Positions 47,725 to 55,982 of a stretch of DNA of 64,000 bases are shown one piece after another. The position numbers were made by a program, and so were the translations under genes. Every line of letters begins with the position of its first letter. Position 1 is the first letter of the stretch. The stretch spans positions 1 through 64,000 of IMG/VR virus record IMGVR_UViG_3300031964_000005. One strand, given 5' to 3'. This DNA comes from a virus. A model generated the notes under the pieces. It was not told where the DNA came from. It searched no databases and saw only the letters and a list, made by a program, of their open reading frames with translations.

Positions 47725-48192
47725 TTAATCCCAGCTAGCTGTTTGATAAACTATGCAGCCTAGATCACGCCAAGCCTTAACCGTCGAATCACGGTCCTCG
47801 AACACAAGAAAAATGTCCTCGATCTTGATGCCCAGTTCTTCTACTAATAGGGGCTTCAGTACGGCGTCAGGTACGGTATAGAAATCAGAATCTGCTGGAC
47901 GCATTAAAAGTTGCCAGTCCTCGATTTCTTGACTGACAAAATTGCGAATTTGATTCAACGTGACTTGACGATAATTGAGAACGTCTTTACGACTGGTGAC
48001 GAACAATAGTTTGTAGTTCTTATCGTTCAAAAACTTTCTGTATATGACACAGCCTGGGGTTAGGGGTTTATCATCAACAGCGGCCTTGATATAAGATTCT
48101 CTGTCTCCGGACATAAGATACGGTAGTCTGTGATCAGCATCAACACAGACACCGTCAATGTCACAAATAATTATGTGAGGATTAACTGTCAT
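47725..48192 (-). CDS. HAD-family phosphatase (polynucleotide kinase 3'-phosphatase-like)
   Basis: 155 residues from ATG 48192. Asp11 and Asp13 in ICDIDGVCVDADHR, Thr66 in LLFVTSRKD, Lys113 and the acidic pair in FLVFEDRDSTVKAWRDLGC are the HAD motifs I to IV. The H-R-L-P tail after motif I and M-R-P-x-D segment resemble the phosphatase part of T4 Pnkp-like enzymes. It could remove 3' phosphates from nucleic acids. An earlier in-frame start (48300) lies in the neighbouring gene. Confidence 0.72.
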   Translation of the reverse strand: MTVNPHIIICDIDGVCVDADHRLPYLMSGDRESYIKAAVDDKPLTPGCVIYRKFLNDKNYKLLFVTSRKDVLNYRQVTLNQIRNFVSQEIEDWQLLMRPADSDFYTVPDAVLKPLLVEELGIKIEDIFLVFEDRDSTVKAWRDLGCIVYQTASWD

Positions 48193-48640
48193 CTTTGATA
48201 CCGTTGTTATAGCTAATATCAAACGTATTAGTTTGATGGTTACTTGAATTCGTAACAGAGGCTCCGATAGGGTATGTATCGGCTGCTTGGAACTGTTCAA
48301 TTAGATTGGCCATCATTTGACGCTTAGCCTGTCTCTTTTCAAGAATCAAAAGATAGTAAGCAACAGTATCGAGCAGGGTTTCGTCCAGAGACTCTGTGCT
48401 ATTCGGGTCCTCGTCAACATTAAACAGATCGTAGTTTCTATTCCTAGCCTGAGTCTCCAGTCTGTCTGTTTTACGTATCACACTGAAGAAAGCACCGGCC
48501 CCACCACGCTTACACCAACTACTCCCGTACTCCTCATTTTTCTTCTTACACAAGTCAATACGATCTTTAGCGAGTTGAAACATTGCCTCAAAATCAGTAT
48601 CAGGGATAGTTGAGTCTTCGAACGTTAGGGTCTGTATCAT
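48182..48640 (-). CDS. DUF1599-like (nucleotide-modification-associated) protein
   Basis: 152 residues from ATG 48640, with AAGGG five bases upstream; a longer start at 48754 adds 38 Pro-rich residues but has a poor ribosome site. CKKKNEEYGSSWCKRGGAGA, SVIRKTDRLETQA and LDETLLDTVAYYLLI follow the DUF1599 pattern (kK..dYG..w, K..Ri, d.l.D...Y.ll), also called Nmad1, which is MazG-related and co-occurs with nucleotide modification genes. It overlaps the HAD gene by 11 bp. Confidence 0.62.
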   Translation of the reverse strand: MIQTLTFEDSTIPDTDFEAMFQLAKDRIDLCKKKNEEYGSSWCKRGGAGAFFSVIRKTDRLETQARNRNYDLFNVDEDPNSTESLDETLLDTVAYYLLILEKRQAKRQMMANLIEQFQAADTYPIGASVTNSSNHQTNTFDISYNNGIKDDS

Positions 48641-48747
48641 TGTTTCCCTTAGAATTATTGGGTTTGGGCTAGGACTTAGTGGTGGAGGATTCAAATCAGG
48701 GGTTACTCTGGAGGTCAGAGCGCTAAAGTCTCCAAACATGACTTTAT

Positions 48748-49032
48748 TCACCATGATACGGACTGCCAGTCAGTAGGTACCACATCGATAGCAACGAATC
48801 GCTTAAGTGAAATATCAGTAAATACATAGGACTCAAAATCATCCAGTGGGCGTGTGAATACTAGGCCTTCACCATTTTCATACACCACCTGAATTTCTAG
48901 ATCAGCTTCAGCGAAAGCTATGCGTAGTACGCGATAAGTGCCACCCTTGTAGTGCCTAGCAAATGTGTATGCAGGCCACCGTGTTTTTGCAGATGTCCAT
49001 GCTTCTAATTGTTGTTCACCTATTCTAGACAT
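48748..49032 (-). CDS. DUF1653-like protein
   Basis: 94 residues. FARHYKGGTYRVLRIAFAEA, then VVYENGEGLVFTRPLDDFES matches DUF1653 (hYKGg.Y.vl..a.he.....VvY....g..w.RPl..F). These proteins are small beta-rich domains of unknown role in bacteria and phages. It is next to the DUF1599-like and phosphatase genes. Confidence 0.7.
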   Translation of the reverse strand: MSRIGEQQLEAWTSAKTRWPAYTFARHYKGGTYRVLRIAFAEADLEIQVVYENGEGLVFTRPLDDFESYVFTDISLKRFVAIDVVPTDWQSVSW

Positions 49033-49034
49033 AG

Positions 49035-49304
49035 TCAGGCTTCCGATAAAAGTTGACGGTAATAAGCATCAGCTTGAATATCTTTAAGCAACAAATCGTA
49101 GTTTATGCCTGCAGCACGGGCACATACGCGCATAGGGATAGGAACACCCTGGTTATCAAGTTCTGTCAGACGGTCTAGAGGACTAATGTTTTCAGCAGCC
49201 GGTTGTGTCCAAGCTTTAACCACAGGAACATTTTTACTGACTGAGGGCAGCGCTACCAAGGCCGGAGACATTCCGAGCACGGATAGAAAAGAACGACGTT
49301 TCAT
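49035..49304 (-). CDS. Small exported protein with twin-arginine signal, portal-like segment
   Basis: 89 residues. MKRRSFLSVLGMSPALVALP fits a Tat signal peptide (R-R-x-F-L then hydrophobic). The mature part (LTELDNQGVPIPMRVCARAA then GINYDLLLKDIQADAYYR) aligns without gaps with residues in the portal C-half (LLELASDKGVPIPLKMWMAA, then LLRDLSEDQALRDKL): G-V-P-I-P and several further positions are shared. AGGAA precedes the ATG. No other phage protein of this kind is known to me. Confidence 0.55.
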   Translation of the reverse strand: MKRRSFLSVLGMSPALVALPSVSKNVPVVKAWTQPAAENISPLDRLTELDNQGVPIPMRVCARAAGINYDLLLKDIQADAYYRQLLSEA

Positions 49305-49317
49305 AGTGAGTTCCTAT

Positions 49318-50211
49318 TTATATATCTTGAACTTGTTCATCGGGTAAAGAAAATTGTTTATCACCTATTTCTTGAGCTTCTTGGTGTTTATTTCTGAGCT
49401 TGAACTCACGTTCGTACTGACGAACCCTTGTTTCGAGAAAGGCTACACGTTCGCCCAAAGGTAGATCGGCTAGCGTGCTGGCATCCAAATAAGGGACATG
49501 GATAAGTTCCACACGATGTTCATGCGTATTGGGAATTGGTTGACACTGAGGACTTGGCCTTCCGTCTTCAGCAATGGCATCGCAACTAGTGTCCCAACGC
49601 TCGTAACCAAAGAGCAGCGTGTCTTTCATGTACAGGCGTTGTATGTGTGCGTAAGAGGCTGGTTCCAGAGCCTCTGGTTCTAGATATCCCCGACTTCGAT
49701 TGTTGTCCAAAGGATCGAGGTCCAAGCCAATTAATTTTTGAACATTGGACCACGAGCGTTTGAAGTCCTCGTGTCGACCAATGTAATCGGCCTTGCACTT
49801 GTTGCCCTCGTAGAAGAAGTAATGCTGAGGGCAGAAATGCGTAAACCGCCAGTCGTAACGAATGTTGGCTGGTGTCAACCAAGTATTCAATAGCTCGTCA
49901 GCACTTAGCTTAGCAACGTTCCAATCAGCATGCTGCCTACGGAACTCTGCTAAAGAGGCCCAAAATCTTAACACTGGGTGCCTAACAAACCCAAAGACGA
50001 AGCACTTGGATAACGCAGTCTTTATGCGTGCATCCAGGTCCCTGTAAGGGATATGTGCTAAGTCCACTACACGATTATGCTCCTCCAAGAATCCCTGGTG
50101 CCAGAAGCGCTCTGGATAATCATGGTAGCTGGCAATAGCCTTGCGTACAGACGTACCAGCCACCTTTGGATTATGAATAAACGCGAATTTGTGTGCCTGG
50201 CTTATGATCAT
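49318..50211 (-). CDS. Sulfotransferase (type 2 carbohydrate family)
   Basis: 297 residues. PAPS-binding motifs are visible: FIHNPKVAGTSVRKAI (5'-phosphosulfate loop, about 11-26) and FGFVRHPVLRFWASLAEF (3'-phosphate motif, about 73-90). ENKLEGI-like His in the middle (HFCPQHYFFYEGNKCKADYI) fits the acceptor side. The reaction would transfer sulfate from PAPS to a glycan. It sits in the same transcript as UDP-galactopyranose mutase, pointing to glycan modification of the virion or host surface. Confidence 0.78.
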   Translation of the reverse strand: MIISQAHKFAFIHNPKVAGTSVRKAIASYHDYPERFWHQGFLEEHNRVVDLAHIPYRDLDARIKTALSKCFVFGFVRHPVLRFWASLAEFRRQHADWNVAKLSADELLNTWLTPANIRYDWRFTHFCPQHYFFYEGNKCKADYIGRHEDFKRSWSNVQKLIGLDLDPLDNNRSRGYLEPEALEPASYAHIQRLYMKDTLLFGYERWDTSCDAIAEDGRPSPQCQPIPNTHEHRVELIHVPYLDASTLADLPLGERVAFLETRVRQYEREFKLRNKHQEAQEIGDKQFSLPDEQVQDI

Positions 50212-50390
50212 GGGGCAAACTCACTTTGTTCTTCTTTGTAGAAAATATCATAAGTCCAAGGAGCTCCATCTCTAAGTCTAGCTACTACGGATATGCTCAC
50301 CACAGCTTCAGACATGTGGCGACTATTGATAAAAGTGCATAGTTCTTCAGAACGCCCGGAAAATCGACGAACTTTCATAATAGTAGTCAT
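50208..50390 (-). CDS. Small hypothetical protein between sugar genes
   Basis: 60 residues, MTTIMKVRRFSGRSEELCTF to start; it overlaps both neighbours (ATGA). The YDIFYKEEQSEF tail is charged. No function can be assigned; it is probably real because of coupled overlaps. Confidence 0.45.
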   Translation of the reverse strand: MTTIMKVRRFSGRSEELCTFINSRHMSEAVVSISVVARLRDGAPWTYDIFYKEEQSEFAP

Positions 50391-51514
50391 AGTGTAGCTG
50401 CCCGCTGTAGACCTTGAGCACAGGCCTGATCCATATTCAAGTATTGATAGCTACCCAAACGTCCGGCGAAATGCACGGGTGTGCAACCCTTGAGATAGGT
50501 CTCAGCATATTTATCGTAGTCTTTATACAAATTTTGTGTCTCGGACGTGGGTACCGGGTAATATCGAATATCTGAAGTACCAAGTTCAAATTCACGTGCG
50601 GACTCAAAGGTAATAACTTGAGGCTGTCCTTTATACCCGTTGACCAATGTCTGGTTCGTGGCCCGTGTATAAAGCATATGCTGAGGCATGTTCATAGTAG
50701 CTATGCTCTGCTTATAGTATTCACTTGTCACGTTGGCGAAGTCTAAGGTTCTGTAGGGAAGGATACCAAGTTTGTAATTGAAATACTCATCAATCGAACC
50801 CGTATAGAAAACAGGAACTGGCTGGGGTCCAGACATGAGATCGTTGTAATCAGCGTTCAGCAAAATCTGAATGTTAGGATGACTAAGCATGTTCTCAAAC
50901 ATTGTGGTGTAGCCGTCAGTAGGCATCATTTGAAAACTGTCTGTGAAATATCGGTCATCTCGATTCAACCGAATAGGCACCCGACCCATAACCGAAGAAT
51001 CTAGATTTTCGAAATGCGAGCCCCACTGCTTTCGGCTATAAGGTTCGAACACTTTCTTATAAATAAGGTCAGCAACTGCTTCAAGGAGCTTTGTCTTGTT
51101 GTCCTCACGGAGCTGCAGTATATTTACTGTCTTGTCGAAACCATAGTGGTCACGCAGGTCCATAAGTATTTCAGCAGAACCCTCGGTTCCAAACCACTGT
51201 TCAAGTGAATTATAATTGATGGGTAACGGTATAGACTGTCCGTCGACCTCGACCGCTACTCGGTGCTCGTAGGGACGCCAGTTGGTGAATCGTGAAAGAA
51301 AATCCACTACTTTTTGTGAATTCGTGTGAAACAAGTGAGGTCCATACTTGGCTAGTAGTTGTCCATTTTCCCAATAGTCGTAAGCATTACCGCCGATGTG
51401 GTTGCGTTGTTCAACCACGAGCACTCTGTCACCTTTATCAGCACGCGCCCTAGCGAATGAAGCACCAGTAAATCCTGATCCAACGACGTACCAATCGTAG
51501 TTCTTATCAAACAT
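50387..51514 (-). CDS. glf: UDP-galactopyranose mutase
   Basis: 375 residues. VVGSGFTGASFARARADKG at 10-28 is the FAD GxGxxG fold, followed by VEQRNHIGGNAYDY and YGPHLFHTNSQKV, hallmarks of Glf. The PYSRKQWG, RVPIRLNRDDRYFTD and YKDYDKYAETYL segments match the substrate-binding part. The C-terminus holds HFAGRLGSYQYLNMDQ. The enzyme converts UDP-galactopyranose to UDP-galactofuranose in the cytoplasm. It is complete in length. Next to the sulfotransferase, it suggests synthesis of a galactofuranose-containing, sulfated glycan. Confidence 0.9.
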   Translation of the reverse strand: MFDKNYDWYVVGSGFTGASFARARADKGDRVLVVEQRNHIGGNAYDYWENGQLLAKYGPHLFHTNSQKVVDFLSRFTNWRPYEHRVAVEVDGQSIPLPINYNSLEQWFGTEGSAEILMDLRDHYGFDKTVNILQLREDNKTKLLEAVADLIYKKVFEPYSRKQWGSHFENLDSSVMGRVPIRLNRDDRYFTDSFQMMPTDGYTTMFENMLSHPNIQILLNADYNDLMSGPQPVPVFYTGSIDEYFNYKLGILPYRTLDFANVTSEYYKQSIATMNMPQHMLYTRATNQTLVNGYKGQPQVITFESAREFELGTSDIRYYPVPTSETQNLYKDYDKYAETYLKGCTPVHFAGRLGSYQYLNMDQACAQGLQRAATL

Positions 51515-51516
51515 TT

Positions 51517-51726
51517 TTAGGGTCTCATTAACAGAACTAAGAGAACAAGCACCAAGGTAAAGACAACGGGAGCCTTCAGCTTATTATGGATAAGCCAGCG
51601 ATTGAACCTCAACAGTTTGTTGTGCACAGCATCTATGGCGATTAATGCTTGGTTACTGAACATGAGTAGCAAAACAATACCTAGAATCAAGGCTAGTCTA
51701 ATTGCATCGTCATCGGCTAGGTCCAT
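51517..51726 (-). CDS. Small two-helix membrane protein (possible holin)
   Basis: 69 residues from ATG 51726 (GGTGA upstream). It has hydrophobic helices near 9-30 (RLALILGIVLLLMFSNQALI) and 51-67 (VVFTLVLVLLVLLM), a basic loop between, and a short C-tail. Size and two spans fit small holins, but it is not next to an endolysin. Confidence in function is low. Confidence 0.45.
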   Translation of the reverse strand: MDLADDDAIRLALILGIVLLLMFSNQALIAIDAVHNKLLRFNRWLIHNKLKAPVVFTLVLVLLVLLMRP

Positions 51727-51727
51727 G

Positions 51728-52114
51728 TCAGTCACCGTGTTGTTTTGGTTTCGGAATATATGGTTTGAAATTCTCTTCGGGCACAATCAAGAATTGAGGA
51801 CGTCCGGCCTGTCCATTGTCGTTCACCCACTGTTTATTTACTGGTAGCCAGGCATCGGTGAACACCAGAGCATTAGCTACGTAGCAAACATAACCATCAT
51901 GTGGAATCGGGGTCTTAAATCCAGCTTGAGTGAACCTGAGATACTTGAAGTCCTCGATTTGATCACACAGGATTGCATAGGTAGAGGCGTCCACCAAAAT
52001 ATGCAAGGCCTGTATGTTGGCGGGGGCACAGCTTGCTAAAAGTTCAAAATCCTCTAGCGTGGTGAAGTCTAAACGTGGGGTAGCCAATGGCACGTCTTTA
52101 TTTTTGTAATGCAT
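51728..52114 (-). CDS. Hypothetical protein
   Basis: 128 residues from ATG 52114 (AGGA upstream); the ATG at 52144 is in the neighbouring gene. It has an acidic beta-alpha core (DFELLASCAPANIQALHILV) and a C-terminus LPVNKQWVNDNGQAGRPQFL. No recognised family. It couples to the small membrane gene. Confidence 0.48.
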   Translation of the reverse strand: MHYKNKDVPLATPRLDFTTLEDFELLASCAPANIQALHILVDASTYAILCDQIEDFKYLRFTQAGFKTPIPHDGYVCYVANALVFTDAWLPVNKQWVNDNGQAGRPQFLIVPEENFKPYIPKPKQHGD

Positions 52115-52116
52115 GA

Positions 52117-52536
52117 TCAGTCCTTGATTTTGATCAGTTCCCAACGGCTAATAACGCGCTTGTCTAATATAATACCGAGCTTAGACTTTCCATCGTGTTC
52201 TAACAAGTTTATGAACTTAAGACCTAGGCTTAGCCACTGGTCACGAAGCTGGAGATGTGCGAACTCTGCATCAGTTTTAGTTTCTGCAAAAGAGGATAGG
52301 CTACGTAACTGACTAATCCCATAAGTACCAACTTGGTCTGGTTTCAAGTCCACTTCGAATTCATATAAATATTTACCATAGGCGTCTTTCGATTTTTCAT
52401 TTGGGTCCGTGGTCACCCAAATACCCAAGGAACCATTCACGTGACGCGATGAATCCAAATCTCGTCGGAATTTTGATTCCATAGTACAAGGCCTGTCAAA
52501 TTTACGATCTGATGCATGATAGCCCTGAATTTTCAT
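52117..52536 (-). CDS. Small ADP-ribosyltransferase-fold-like protein (tentative)
   Basis: 139 residues. IQGYHASDRKFDR, then GSLGIWVTTDPNEKSKDAYG, then KYLYEFEVDLKP resembles the start of small ART-fold and related toxin-like domains (YHGS...FD, GIYFT, YLYEVELD). The catalytic Glu region is not certain; an E-x-E-like signature is absent in what I can see. Start overlaps the preceding gene by ATGA. If true, the protein would modify host proteins or nucleic acids with ADP-ribose. Confidence 0.35.
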   Translation of the reverse strand: MKIQGYHASDRKFDRPCTMESKFRRDLDSSRHVNGSLGIWVTTDPNEKSKDAYGKYLYEFEVDLKPDQVGTYGISQLRSLSSFAETKTDAEFAHLQLRDQWLSLGLKFINLLEHDGKSKLGIILDKRVISRWELIKIKD

Positions 52537-53030
52537 TCTGGAAGTTTCTCGAAATAGTCATAACTACACTCCCATATGTTATCGAGACCTTCGACCTCAT
52601 CAATAACGAATAGACCATGGATTCTATTACCTTGAGAAATGAATGATTCGTATTTATTATAATCTGTTTCAGAACAGCGTCTAGGTCTAGTCTTTCCGAA
52701 GTCTACAAGAATTACTTGATTGTAGAGTGTAAGTCCAGCATACATGTATCTCAATGAGCTAGCGCCAACAGGCTTGGGGTTAGACTCAAATTTTGTGATG
52801 ATAGTAACATCGGGAGCTGGGAGCAGACTAGCCTTGGATGGTAAGCTAAACTCACGTCTAGGTTTAAAGAAAAAGCCACAATCAATTTCAAATACTATGA
52901 ACTCAAAGGCTTTACACGCACCAAAGGCTAAGGATGCAGCAAGACCAAATACTAGGATAAAGCCACCAGCATTCCGCAAAAGGTAGTACCAGACATTCGG
53001 ATCGAGTGCCAGGGTATAATCAGAGTTCAT
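52533..53030 (-). CDS. Membrane-anchored hypothetical protein
   Basis: 165 residues. A membrane helix is at 21-40 (GGFILVFGLAASLAFGACKA), followed by a cysteine-containing FEIDCGFFFKPRREF segment and a soluble C-terminal domain. No family recognised. The start overlaps the 59-residue gene stop (TAATG). Confidence 0.48.
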   Translation of the reverse strand: MNSDYTLALDPNVWYYLLRNAGGFILVFGLAASLAFGACKAFEFIVFEIDCGFFFKPRREFSLPSKASLLPAPDVTIITKFESNPKPVGASSLRYMYAGLTLYNQVILVDFGKTRPRRCSETDYNKYESFISQGNRIHGLFVIDEVEGLDNIWECSYDYFEKLPE

Positions 53031-53209
53031 TATCGCCGCCCTTTTAGCTTTAGAAAGTTGTTGCCCATCTTCGACTTCTGTTTGTTCTGGAGTTGCTTCT
53101 GATCTTGGAATCGCACCTTCTTTTCGGAACGAGACACTCCAGTCTCTTCTCTTGCAGCTGAATCGCGGTAGGCTACGTCAACGTCTTCCAGTTCATCTGG
53201 ATTTATCAT
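53030..53209 (-). CDS. Short basic protein
   Basis: 59 residues: acidic at the start (MINPDELEDVDVAYRDSAA) and basic with Gln/Lys repeats at the end (KMGNNFLKLKGRR). Starts by coupling (TAATG with the upstream gene's stop at 53209) and ends overlapping the next ATG. The tight fit on both sides supports it as a real gene. Function unknown. Confidence 0.5.
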   Translation of the reverse strand: MINPDELEDVDVAYRDSAAREETGVSRSEKKVRFQDQKQLQNKQKSKMGNNFLKLKGRR

Positions 53210-53538
53210 TAGCGTCTCCCGGTTCTGGCACGTGCCTGTTTCTTGCGCTTGTTATGTAGTTTACGCAAGCTTCTGAGCAAAACGGGATCATAGAGGTATG
53301 ATTCGTGGAAATAGAAGCCGCCTTCAAATGCAGGGAGCGTCAGGCCCACGAGGCTATCAATAGGAAGTACCACCGGATTGCTATCTTTTGGCTGGGTTCC
53401 CAAATACTGGTCGGTTGTCAATGGCTGTAAGTCGGCTTCCGTTAAAATCACCTCATGTCCGGTATGTGCGAACGAATGGGTAACACCAGCAAAAGTGTAG
53501 GTCAAGTGGGAACGCCATTCGGACTCAGGATTTGTCAT
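53209..53538 (-). CDS. Hypothetical protein
   Basis: 109 residues from ATG 53538 (AAAGG upstream). Beta-rich start (SHLTYTFAGVTHSFAHTGHE), basic C-terminus (KLHNKRKKQARARTGRR). It overlaps the metallopeptidase gene by 14 bp. No family recognised. Confidence 0.48.
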   Translation of the reverse strand: MTNPESEWRSHLTYTFAGVTHSFAHTGHEVILTEADLQPLTTDQYLGTQPKDSNPVVLPIDSLVGLTLPAFEGGFYFHESYLYDPVLLRSLRKLHNKRKKQARARTGRR

Positions 53539-54550
53539 GATTTGCCTTTGCATAGCTTAAGGTCTTGTCCAGCAGTGCATCAACTGATTTGGGCAGTTTC
53601 TTACCTACCATGCGGAAGGCGAAACTTTCAGCGATTAATTCTTTGAAATTTTTAGTGGCATACTCAGTAACAATAGGTGCTAGATCTTTCATGGGTACCC
53701 CACGCACAGGCCAGATTCCACGGATATCCTCAAAATATTGGGCCTCAAACAACAGGTCCAATTCTTTAATAGAAAGACTATGCTGCTGGCCTATCACACG
53801 AATAATCCACTTGTAAACCAGCGTATCTTCTTCACTAAGGTTTGTCTTAAAATCAGAGGGTCGGTCCTCACCGGCTAACAAGGCGTCAAGTAATTCTTGG
53901 CTTTTCTCTTTCTTGATTGGTGTGACTTTAATTGACGTGTTGTACAGGCGTACCCATTCGGCTTGCAGCTTTTTACCTGTCGCAAACTCAAGGTGTAGGT
54001 GGTGTCCCAGTTCGTGATAAATCACATAAGGAAATTCTCCGTAGGGCATCATCTCTGGACGGATTTGGAACCTGTGCGGCGTCTTATCTACATTCTTGGA
54101 CCGAATATACATGCCCGCATATTTCTCACCATGGTACGGTAGAATTTCCCATATACAGGTCGAAGGATCAATAAGAAAGTCTAGACCAGCATGAACCAAT
54201 GACTTACTGACTTTGGTGAAGGCATCCGTCAGTTGTTTGGCCTTTTCCTTTTCAGGTTTGTAGAAGAAATGGAGACTACCAAAATCGTCATGCGATTTTC
54301 GACCCGCATAAATATTCGAAGTATCGCAGCCGTAGGCCTTTCCATAATGAGGACTAGTACCAAGATCAGCTACTACGTCTTTAACCAGGACTTCCACAGT
54401 TTTCTTGAGCTGCGAAATATGTGAGTTACGCTCCAATGTGCCTTGGACGATTGACTTATCTACCGAGTCAACCTTGAGTAGAAATGGTGTACCACGACCC
54501 TTGTCTGTCTTTAATGCTGCCACCACATAGCGGCCTTTTTCGATCATCAT
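53525..54550 (-). CDS. HExxH zinc metallopeptidase
   Basis: 341 residues. Zinc motif VIYHELGHHLHLEF (His179, Glu180, His183) and a downstream Glu308 (ELIAESFAF) suit a gluzincin-like arrangement; the region around FQIRPEMMPYGEFP may be the substrate side. The N-terminal 100 residues hold small beta repeats. No signal peptide is present, so it would act inside the cell or in the virion. It starts a new transcript after a terminator. It may cut host or phage proteins during infection. Confidence 0.68.
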   Translation of the reverse strand: MMIEKGRYVVAALKTDKGRGTPFLLKVDSVDKSIVQGTLERNSHISQLKKTVEVLVKDVVADLGTSPHYGKAYGCDTSNIYAGRKSHDDFGSLHFFYKPEKEKAKQLTDAFTKVSKSLVHAGLDFLIDPSTCIWEILPYHGEKYAGMYIRSKNVDKTPHRFQIRPEMMPYGEFPYVIYHELGHHLHLEFATGKKLQAEWVRLYNTSIKVTPIKKEKSQELLDALLAGEDRPSDFKTNLSEEDTLVYKWIIRVIGQQHSLSIKELDLLFEAQYFEDIRGIWPVRGVPMKDLAPIVTEYATKNFKELIAESFAFRMVGKKLPKSVDALLDKTLSYAKANHDKS

Positions 54551-54585
54551 AAGTAATCCTGGAGTTTGAAATATTCGTTTTAGAT

Positions 54586-54625
54586 AAAATAAAAGCCCGG
54601 ACCAAAATACAGGTACCGGGCTTTT
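54586..54625 (-). terminator. Terminator after gene at 54659-55954
   Basis: On the - strand AAAAGCCCGG (54625-54616) pairs with CCGGGCTTTT (54600-54591), loop of 15 nt, followed by ATTTTAT. It isolates the metallopeptidase transcript from the previous gene. Confidence 0.85.
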
Positions 54626-54658
54626 CGGCTTGTATAAGCCTTATTTACTACCATTGGT

Positions 54659-55954
54659 TTATAGCGTAGGTGGTACGAATGGTTGTTGCTGGTTATGGAC
54701 CACTACTTGAGGTTGCACATTAGTAACCGCAATTGCCTGCACAAAGGCTTCTACAGGCGATACTAAGGCTTGCTGAGGTTGGGTTATATGTGCGTGTACC
54801 TGTTGAGCTACTTGGGCAACCAAGGCTGGATTCTCGGCTAGTACAGGTCCAGGAGCATTAACAACTGCGGGCACCGGAGTCGCTACCAACTCGGGGTCTG
54901 TGCTGACGTTAATACCACTGTGATCAACAGCTGCCTCAATTCTAGTTACGTGAACAGTTACGGGTGCTTCAGCAAGTACTGATTGTTCCGTGGTAGCTGC
55001 TTCCGTGGTGATACCTGTTTCTGTTTCTGCCTTCTCAACTTCGGAGCCACCAAAAGCTGATAGTCCAAGCTCTTGCATCATGTTTGTCAGCACGTCTTGA
55101 TGTTCAGCATCCAATTCAATGTCAGTTTCTTGTTGACCATCATTAGCAGTCAAAGGCAAGTCATCTGTAGCAACGAGCACGGTCAAGAAATTACCCTGAA
55201 GCGTCAATTGCGGGTAGACACCCAACCAAGTAGTCCACAACACTTGTTGAATATTGTCTCGATGTTGAATGATGAATGACTCAACCGTATTCACGTGGTC
55301 ATTCGGTGCAAATGCACGATCAATCGATTCAACCGTAATGTTATCAGTTTGTTTAAAGGTCAATCGATGGCCCAATAGGCCGTGCGAAAGCAACGGCTCT
55401 TGGCTGTAACCGACGAAAGCCAGTGCCAATTGTTTTTCGTCAATTGACGGTGGGTTCTCGTAACCCGGAACCTTCGAAATAATAAAGCTGCCCTTTACCG
55501 CATCTTCGGCTGGTTCCAACCACAGCTCTGCTACAGTCTTGGCCTTGATATCTGTTTGTACCTGGGTTTCGGTTTCTGCCGGTTGTACCTGAGCTTCTTC
55601 TACCGATTCTTGATCTGAGCCCTCTGGGATTTGATATTCAATTTCTTCCTCGTCATCTTCAATAAGAGACTCATTGAAAACAAACAGGCTTTCAAGCTTT
55701 GACTCTAGATCGCTGTCAACGTTGTAGAACGTGTAGGCCGACAAAAAACTATCCAATTCACGGTTGTAGATCGCATTCTTTTCATCAACGTAGATCACTT
55801 GAGGCGGGTGTTTGAGCTGACCCTTAGCCGGAAGATTCGAATTGGTGAGGAAAAGAAATTTGACTTCTTTACCCTTAAACTTTCCTACATTACGTTTCCA
55901 TACTGAACCTTGAGTCAACATCTCAAGTTGAACTGCTGAGTTGTTTGTTGCCAT
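54659..55954 (-). CDS. Hypothetical protein with acidic and proline/valine-rich regions
   Basis: 431 residues in its own transcription unit, with candidate promoter and operator upstream and a terminator downstream. Residues 1-100 have WKRNVGKFKGKEVKFLFLTN (basic beta motif). Residues 100-140 are acidic/Gln-rich, 140-270 are folded, 290-431 are rich in Val, Ala, Thr, Pro and Gln (HAHITQPQQALVSPVEAF), likely disordered. No family is recognised. The isolated unit suggests regulated or abundant expression. Confidence 0.52.
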   Translation of the reverse strand: MATNNSAVQLEMLTQGSVWKRNVGKFKGKEVKFLFLTNSNLPAKGQLKHPPQVIYVDEKNAIYNRELDSFLSAYTFYNVDSDLESKLESLFVFNESLIEDDEEEIEYQIPEGSDQESVEEAQVQPAETETQVQTDIKAKTVAELWLEPAEDAVKGSFIISKVPGYENPPSIDEKQLALAFVGYSQEPLLSHGLLGHRLTFKQTDNITVESIDRAFAPNDHVNTVESFIIQHRDNIQQVLWTTWLGVYPQLTLQGNFLTVLVATDDLPLTANDGQQETDIELDAEHQDVLTNMMQELGLSAFGGSEVEKAETETGITTEAATTEQSVLAEAPVTVHVTRIEAAVDHSGINVSTDPELVATPVPAVVNAPGPVLAENPALVAQVAQQVHAHITQPQQALVSPVEAFVQAIAVTNVQPQVVVHNQQQPFVPPTL

Positions 55955-55982
55955 TTCTAGAGTCCTCTATATTTGTGGGAAG

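Noticed and set aside
49315-49322. TATAAATA on the - strand, a perfect T4-type late promoter core
   Set aside because: It lies only 10 bases from the ATG at 49304 and would place the start of transcription inside the ribosome site, so it is probably chance in AT-rich DNA.
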